Program-made: the position numbers and the translations under genes
The notes under the pieces: generated by a model
Seen by the model: only the letters and a program-made list of their open reading frames with translations
Told to the model about the DNA's origin: nothing
The model's database searches: none
Shown here: positions 57,661 through 64,000 of the stretch, in pieces
Position numbering within the stretch: the stretch's first letter is position 1
Layout of the letters: the number at the start of each line of letters is the position of its first letter
Assembly: GCF_000275845.1 (NCBI RefSeq)
Contig: NW_006766889.1
Span: 145,021 to 209,020 of the forward strand
Length of the DNA: 64,000 nucleotides
Direction: 5' to 3'
Origin: Dichomitus squalens LYAD-421 SS1
Lineage: Eukaryota > Basidiomycota > Agaricomycetes > Polyporales > Polyporaceae

Positions 57661-58890
57661 CAACTGGCTTGTGTTTTGATAGCTGCCAGTCAGGATCGAA
57701 GCAAGGTGTTGGCATACATGTCCGAACGAATGACGCAACTTTCCCGGGCCCACGTTTAGCGATGAGTGCCTAGACTGCTAATCACTTTGACGTCGGGCAC
57801 GGGTACCTAAGTACTTTGGGCTACATACAAACATCCGGTATGGTGCCTGCATCGACTGTAGCCAGCCGAAATGAGCAAGGGCCTGAAGACGAGTGTTTAC
57901 TCGACGATCATCAGTCGCTTAACGTGCCATTCCTCCCGGCTTTCATATATATATGTAACTGTTGGTGGCGCCGTACTCGGGTACAGACAACTAGGGCTCT
58001 GGAGAACTACAATTAGCTACCTGTCAAGCGTTTCTGATTCCAGGGCAGCGAGACCGGCCGCCGGAGGAACGTTCATATTACGCAAGCGACTTCTACAGAC
58101 AATGTTCATCGACGCAGTGCAGTCGCGGCGTGCCAGAACGGCGACAATGCTACAATTTTGGTACACGCATGTACAGTACGAGTACGAACAATGGTGGGAC
58201 AGCTCCAACGCGGTATGAACGACGCCTCCGCGTTTGGTATATTTACTAATGACCGCAGAGGTCGCGGCAGGGCCCAGCTGTATACAGTAGAGGGAGAACG
58301 GATGGGCGGGGTGGCAATAACATGAACAAGGGTAAACAAGAAGTGGATGGTATACACATCCCGTCCCGGCAGCTTCAAATGCGAACTAGGCCCCAGTACG
58401 TACGAGATTTCTAAAGACGAGGTGGGGACATGGCCGCAGAGAGCGAGATCGAAGGCGCTTAACGGGACCGGGAGCAGAAAGCAAGAGGGTATGCACAAAG
58501 AGAGTCCGTTATTGGCAGCATAGACGACTGTCGTAAAATGCAAGATGATGGAGCACGATTAGGTAGATGAGCGCTGACAGAAGGACAGTACGAGGGCACT
58601 GGGGGAAGGGGAGAGTGATCGCTTGAACATGTCGAAGGCTTGGTGAATTCTAACACAACGCGGCGACTTGACCGGCTGGCCGTCGAGACCAGGTGAGACG
58701 CGTGGTCGTCGACGGCCAGCGAGACGTAAGGTGGATGGAGCATACTGTAACAATGAACAGACGCGTTGCACAGCAAGCCAAGGCTAGAAGCTGATATCAA
58801 CAAGGAAGCTCCCTTGGCAAAGAAGCATCAACGACTCACTAGCAGCACAGTAAGTCGTACAGGGACGTCACGGCAGAGGTCACAGGTCAT
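57661..58890. other. Intergenic, 1.2 kb
   Basis: Nothing recognised; the right end is probably the 3' UTR of the SH3 gene. Confidence 0.45.
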
Positions 58891-60759
58891 TTACATGGCG
58901 GCTCCGATGGTCGAGCCGCCGCTGAGCACGCTCGTGCGGGTAAGCACGGACGCCCGAGGCCCGACGTAGCTGCTGATTCGTTTCTTCGCCAGGAATGCGG
59001 GCAGCTCCTCCTCGACCGCCCGTAGGCAGTCGATAGGGATGAGGCCCCGAACGCCCGTCGTGACGTTCTCCACAACCGCCCAGCCATCGTCGAAACGGCG
59101 GATAACACGGACCTGATCGCCGACGTCGACAGCGATCTCGTCATGCACGGTGGGAACGAAGGGGCGGCGAACCATTTCGATAGGCGCGAAATGGGCTGGC
59201 GTGGAGTCTTGCGTGGTGGCAGAGCCCGGGCGCGCCTCGAAGAGGTCGGCGAAGGGGTTCTCGGGATCCGCGAAGGGGTTCTTTGCCTCCACCTCCGGCG
59301 TCTGCGCGTCCTCAGCGGTGAAGAACGCGGAGCCCTGGGTAGAGCTGCGAAGAGAGCCACTGAGGATCGCGGAGGCAACGCGGCCGCTCTCGTTGTCTGT
59401 AGGCGGTTTCGGGAACGACCAAGTCTCGGAAGGGCTAAACGGGCGGACAGAGAACGGCGATGGAAGAGGCGACCCGTTAGCAGCGGCGGGGGGCGCAACC
59501 AAGTACTGCGCAGAAACCTGGGAAGGCGGGCGACTGCCGCCGCTGGACGACGTCGAGTGCACGCTAGACCGGTCGGGCGCGTTACGGAAGGTCGGCGAAG
59601 AGGCGGATTCGACCGCATGGGAAACGGGGGGAACCGTTACGATAGAGCCGTCAAGGTCTGACGGCCAAATCTGCTGCATGGGCTGCTCGGCCTGCAGCCC
59701 GCCCAGATCGAAGGCGGGAGCAGGAGTGACAATCTGGCCACGGTCGAAAGTGGTGGCGAAGCTGCTCCGAGCAGACCGGGTGCCGCCACCGGCGGCGTCC
59801 TTGTCGGCGTACTCCATCTCCTGGCTGGCGCCGCCGGCGAACCATTCCTTGCGGCGGCGGACGCGAGCCGCAATGACACGGCGACGGACGCAGCAGAGAA
59901 GCAAGGCAAGGCCGAGCAAGATGCTCACGATCGCGATCGCGGCCAGAACGCCGCCGGAGACCCCGTGGTGAGCCGACGCAGCGTCAACCTCACCTGAAGG
60001 GCCTGCTGCATTTCCACTGTTGGTCGACGTCGCGGAAGCCCAACTTCCAACGGTAGTCGATCCCGACCAAGCGCCAGAATGCGTCGGGACAGTCGACTCA
60101 GCACCGATGCTGAGGGTGATGCCGCCAGTTTGTTCTGCACCTGAGCCCGCCGTGGAAGTGGAGACGAACGCTTGGCCATCTGCACCAATAGAGACGGTGA
60201 CAACCTCAGGCTGTGAACCTTCGACATTCTGCGGGGTGTCTCCGGACGCAGAGGGGGCGGAACCTGCAGAGCTGTTTGAAGGGGTGGACCCAGACGAGGG
60301 ATCGGACCCCGAGTCAGAAGACGCGTTCGCCCCAGAGGAAGGACTCGAAGGACTCGAAGTTGGTTCCGAAGGGGAGGGCGTGTCGGTGCCAGACGGATTG
60401 GGGTCCGAGCCGTTAGCAGAAGTGGAAGAGCCGTTACCATCTCCGTTGCCTCCATTGCCGGTCTGGGGCTCGCTGGTGCTGCTGGGAGCGGCAGTCGTCG
60501 GCGATTGTGGGTTGGATGGCTGCGTAGTACTAGGTGTTTGGTTAGGATGTGGGGCTTGAGTAGGGGTCGCGGTCGTATGAGGCGTAGTCGACGTGTGCGA
60601 AGACGCGGCAGGGGGGCCGCCGATCAGTAACGTCAGGATGGGTTCGAGCAGTGGGATGGACGGTAACGAGAAGGGTAGGTCGATGAGGCTAGGGTCGCGC
60701 TCGACAAGTTCCTCCACGCGTCTCCTCCGGTGCTGCATTATACGAGAAGCGCCGTGCAT
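58891..60759 (-). CDS. One-pass membrane protein with C-terminal SH3 domain (Fus1-like)
   Basis: Intronless, 622 residues. The first ~65 residues include a hydrophobic stretch (SLPSIPLLEPILTLLIGG). Next is a Ser/Thr/Pro/Asn-rich ectodomain of about 210 residues, likely O-glycosylated. A single TM helix (GGVLAAIAIVSILLGLALLL then CCVRRR) leads to a cytosolic part with two NPF motifs (NPFADPENPFADLF), often bound by EH-domain endocytic proteins. The SH3 domain near the C-terminus reads HDEIAVDVGDQVRVIRRFDD, GWAVVENVTTGVRGLIPIDC. This layout matches fungal Fus1/Sho1-like surface proteins that scaffold signalling or polarity factors; the exact role is inferred. No classic cleavable signal peptide is seen, so the membrane insertion mode is unclear. 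Confidence 0.88.
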   Translation of the reverse strand: MHGASRIMQHRRRRVEELVERDPSLIDLPFSLPSIPLLEPILTLLIGGPPAASSHTSTTPHTTATPTQAPHPNQTPSTTQPSNPQSPTTAAPSSTSEPQTGNGGNGDGNGSSTSANGSDPNPSGTDTPSPSEPTSSPSSPSSGANASSDSGSDPSSGSTPSNSSAGSAPSASGDTPQNVEGSQPEVVTVSIGADGQAFVSTSTAGSGAEQTGGITLSIGAESTVPTHSGAWSGSTTVGSWASATSTNSGNAAGPSGEVDAASAHHGVSGGVLAAIAIVSILLGLALLLCCVRRRVIAARVRRRKEWFAGGASQEMEYADKDAAGGGTRSARSSFATTFDRGQIVTPAPAFDLGGLQAEQPMQQIWPSDLDGSIVTVPPVSHAVESASSPTFRNAPDRSSVHSTSSSGGSRPPSQVSAQYLVAPPAAANGSPLPSPFSVRPFSPSETWSFPKPPTDNESGRVASAILSGSLRSSTQGSAFFTAEDAQTPEVEAKNPFADPENPFADLFEARPGSATTQDSTPAHFAPIEMVRRPFVPTVHDEIAVDVGDQVRVIRRFDDGWAVVENVTTGVRGLIPIDCLRAVEEELPAFLAKKRISSYVGPRASVLTRTSVLSGGSTIGAAM

Positions 60760-63107
60760 CCTGGATGGTGGTGGGTGATGCGCAGTTGCGCTGAGGGTAT
60801 ACCTTGCTACTCCGAGATAAAGGAACGTAAATCAAAGGAATGTGGTGTCGGCCAGCTTGACGCTGTCGACGGGACGTCGGAAGTAGGAGGCAACAACGCA
60901 CAAGCCACCGCGATGGGAGAAGGAAAGAGGAGGGGAGGCTGAAGGTGAAGTCGGGTGCCGGGTGCCGACGCTATAGGCACCGACCGCGAGCGCGGTCGTG
61001 AATCAGATCTTGGCTCGCCATGTCGCACGCCATTATTCGAGGAAGAACCTATCCGCGCAAAGTGGAATCAAGATCTCCTTCCGATTTAATTCTCCTCCCA
61101 ACCACTAGCCGAGAGATCGATTATGCTGGTAACTAACAAGTATACCTTCTGCTCGCATGTGTCGCTCCTCGTTCGACCTCTTGAGAGCCATTGACGTTAC
61201 GCCGCCGGTAGTACGCCTCAGGCTCTGGCGCTGTCGCCGGTCAATTCCCGTCCGGCCGCAATAACGAAGAAGTGCGACTGACGGAAAGGCCGCAGAAGCG
61301 AAGCAACGTGTCTACACCTCCTGTCAACGCCAGACAACGCGAACCATTGGAAGTCCAAGCACACCGATGTATTTGGCATTCCTTGGCCGCTCTACGATGG
61401 CCGTCCGTCCACATGAGCATCTCTCCCGTGCCCGCCCGCGCGACGTCATTGCAGGTGGACTCTGCGGTTTGGATGATGGCATCTCGGCGTGCCTTGCTGC
61501 CGTTGCGAAGGACTCGACATCTCCCGTAACGGTCGACCACTGCGGCGGCTCCGCTCGGACGGTATGCGGCAGTTTGCGTGGTTTGTGGCCGGATAATATT
61601 TGCTAGTCGTCTACGCTTGCGCTCGAATTCGTTCGAGCTGCATTCAAGCCTATTCTACAGGGGCCGAGGGGAATCGAACACGCGCACTGTATGAAGGGCG
61701 TGCGAGGCGCGTCAGCTTCGGGGGGGAGCATCTCCATGGCGGCCATTCTTCGATGGGAAGTCGGTCCTACTAGGCAGCAGGCGTTCACACGCGGTGCACG
61801 AGGGCGGGGGGCAAGCGAGCAAGTTCAAAGCTGCGACTGGGCGGGAGAGCAGGTGTAAGAAGAAGAGAGGACAAGGTGAGACCGACTGGCAACGTCTCAT
61901 ATACCCACTTGGACAGCTTCGGATGATGATCCATGTCAGATCGACAGGCCCTGCGACTGCGATGGTACCTCTCAATTCCATCCTTGGTGCTTCAGCACTT
62001 CGCGCGGTGCTATTTGTTAACTCTCATGGCTCCAACAAAGGTCGAACTCTCCCGCGAGCTGTCATCGCGACGGATAAGACTTAAGAGATCTAGACAGCAA
62101 GGCAAGGCAATGCATAGTCTGAACAGATGACAGCCCGCGCAGGCAAGAGAAGGCCGGAGTTGGAGTCATCACCGACGCCGCAACGCCTCCGGGAATTTGG
62201 ATACTATACGCTATGCGTGCAAATCCCTGTTGTCATTCTGAGGTGCCGAAGTACCTTGCAGGCTATCCACCTGCCCAGTGCGAGCCGCGCTTGTTTGACA
62301 TATCATAGGGAAGGTAGGTTGTTCGAAGCCAAGTGCCTGAAAATCATTCAGGGACATGAAACTCTCGACGGCTTCAATAGTCTTTATCACCGGTCTCGGC
62401 TACCTAGACGAACTCGTGTGCATAGCAGTGGCCATGACGATACATGATTATCACTCGCGCAGTGTATGTAAGTAGGTCAGCGGGCACGAACTCCACAACT
62501 GCACACATGAAACGCATCTGCGCAGTGTGGCAGCCGTGCTCTGCAGTCGCGTATCCGCCGGGCCTGATTTCGATAGCAGCGTGGCTGATGGTTACAATGG
62601 CGCGCTAGCGCATTGCTCAGTTTGAACACCATCCCATTACATTGCTATAGCTAATTAGCAAGGATTACTCTGGGGCGGCTAGTCATATCGTGCATGAAGC
62701 CCATAAACATACGTGCGACGTTCGGCGTGGAGATACAGAGACGAGACTGGCGGTAGGGAGAGATATAAGAACAGAGAAAAGGGGGAGAGGAGACGGGAGA
62801 CAGAGGACATAGAGACAGACTATTACACTTCACACGCAGCTATGTGCACAGACCCCACGGTGCTGCCGCTGTGCGTGCAAGGCCAAGAATGAACCAGAAA
62901 GGAAAGGTTTTACGAACTGTCCGGTGATGTATACCAGAAAAGTTGCAGTGGGAACAGGGGAACGTGGGATGAAGACTGTACGGTGCGGCCATGGGAAGCC
63001 GAGAATCGAATGGGATCTGATCTACAGTCTGCAGGACGACCTGTCAGCGAACCGTGGTGTTTCAAGCAAGAGATACGAGGCTTACCCGGCAATATGTGCG
63101 ATAAGAC
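60760..63107. other. Intergenic, 2.3 kb
   Basis: Left end is the SH3-gene promoter. No gene, transposon or RNA gene could be supported in the rest. 62700-62830 is purine-rich (GAGAGAGA type) simple sequence. Confidence 0.5.
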
Positions 63108-64000
63108 TCATCTCTGCGAAAATATCTCGGTGATCGTTCGGCGTCGTTCTTTTCGTTGAGCAGAATACGACACGGTAGTTGCCAAGCTCCTTCGCATTGC
63201 GTCGACGGGACGTTCATCTGCACGACTGCCCTCCAACGACGCCCTGGGACGAGTGCTGATCGTCCTAGCGCGCGAATCCCTGTCTCTGTCTCTGTCCCTC
63301 TCCCTCTCAGACTCGGACCCAGACTGGGAAGACGAGATGGGGGCTGCAGGAGCAAGAACTGGTGCTGGAGTCGGGTTAGTAAACATGGAATTGTATGACA
63401 CCTTGCGATTCCTCGCACCCCTCTCATGCTGTTGCTGCAGCCCGCTCAATGTTGAGGATACCGACGTCGCAGTAGCACGGGAGAAGGTCACGCCGTTCGT
63501 GCGCGAGGAGCTACCCGACTCGCTTCTCAACATAGGGAAAGGCGGCGGGTTGGCATCGTAAGACGTTGACACCGTAGCCGTCGTGACTGCGGTCGTAGGG
63601 TTGGGAGGCTTGATAGATGGAGTGAACGGTGAACTCTCGGGACGGATAGTGACGATAGAGCTTGCAGAGATCTTGCGCCTGCTCAGCTTGTCCGCCGCGG
63701 TCGTGGATGCAGTGTTGCTCCTGGCGATGAGGGACTCTGAGGGCAATGTGGGGAGAGAAGGTGGTACAGCGAGAGGGGGTAGCGCACGACGATCGGGGAA
63801 GGAAACATGGGACTGCCTAGAGATGGGAGTCGGGGAGGGCTCGTAGTCGGCGGGACTGTCGACCTGGCCAGGACTGAAAGCAGTCGTCGTAGTGTCTAGG
63901 CGTTCTCGCGGAGTGTACAGGCGACGCGCGGCGGTGGTCGGCGCTGAAACGGGGGCAGCTTGACGGACCGTGGCAGGAGTTCCATCGTTGGCTTCGGCTA
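63108..64000 (-). CDS. S/T/P-rich protein, C-terminal 296 residues (partial)
   Basis: The frame is open from the right window edge to the stop at 63108. It reads AEANDGTPATVRQAAPVSAP at the edge, then RLYTPRERLDTTTTAFSPG, ISRQSHVSFPDRRALPPLA and SRRKISASSIVTIRPESSP. It also contains an Arg-Asp/Glu run (SESERERDRDRDRDSRA) and ends AQRKERRRTITEIFSQR. The composition is that of a disordered regulatory protein. No domain is visible in this part; N-terminal domains would lie beyond the window. Confidence 0.7.
   Translation of the reverse strand, partial: AEANDGTPATVRQAAPVSAPTTAARRLYTPRERLDTTTTAFSPGQVDSPADYEPSPTPISRQSHVSFPDRRALPPLAVPPSLPTLPSESLIARSNTASTTAADKLSRRKISASSIVTIRPESSPFTPSIKPPNPTTAVTTATVSTSYDANPPPFPMLRSESGSSSRTNGVTFSRATATSVSSTLSGLQQQHERGARNRKVSYNSMFTNPTPAPVLAPAAPISSSQSGSESERERDRDRDRDSRARTISTRPRASLEGSRADERPVDAMRRSLATTVSYSAQRKERRRTITEIFSQR

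Noticed and set aside
61622..61690. tRNA-like B-box (GTTCGATTCC on the minus strand) near 61670
   Set aside because: The T-stem does not pair, no A box lies at the right distance, and no acceptor stem or cloverleaf can be drawn.

Overview
The window is nuclear DNA of a filamentous basidiomycete, most likely an Agaricomycete. The signs are genes cut by many short GT-AG introns (about 40-70 nt), GC-rich third codon positions, CT-rich promoters, and families typical of these fungi (DUF6535, DUF6534-type 7TM proteins, Agaricomycete BTB/POZ proteins, FYR-domain and YTH proteins). No bacterial or organellar features are seen. Exon structures were rebuilt by hand from reading frame, splice motifs and remembered family motifs, so coordinates are gene spans and splice sites are predictions.

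Layout, left to right. 0-0.45 kb: the 5' end of a Ty1/Copia-type retrotransposon on the minus strand, cut by the window edge. 0.6-2.8 kb: a DUF6535 membrane protein whose frame is intact only if a doubtful 53-nt intron is accepted. 3.2-8.5 kb: two housekeeping genes on the minus strand, AMP deaminase (AMD1) and eIF3 subunit i (TIF34). 9.0-16.8 kb, plus strand: a BTB/POZ protein and a large RRM-YTH RNA reader. 19.3-21.6 kb, minus: a secreted GH30 glycoside hydrolase. 23.0-25.5 kb, plus: a casein-kinase-1-like kinase. 27.5-29.3 kb: delta-12 fatty acid desaturase FAD2. 30.2-30.9 kb, minus: ribosomal protein eS19.

31-45 kb is the accessory stretch. It has two tandem DUF6534-type seven-TM genes; the first is built from about 20 tiny exons. 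Between them lie two overlapping perfect palindromes. Next come an orphan gene with five 12-residue acidic repeats, a decayed tandem duplication of that gene's 3' end, a 119-bp tandem repeat, and diverged direct repeats flanking the whole block. After a HAD phosphatase gene there is a hAT-type MITE with an 8-bp target-site duplication.

46.5-64 kb: SNF1/AMPK beta subunit (minus), divergent from protein N-terminal amidase NTA1 (plus); an FYR-domain nuclear protein (plus); a Fus1-like one-pass membrane SH3 protein (minus); and the C-terminal part of an S/T/P-rich protein running off the right edge. Intergenic gaps are long (up to about 2.9 kb) and mostly show no feature I can support. The genes are neighbours rather than a pathway: nucleotide metabolism, translation, lipid desaturation, nutrient signalling and wall hydrolysis are mixed, and no biosynthetic cluster is seen.
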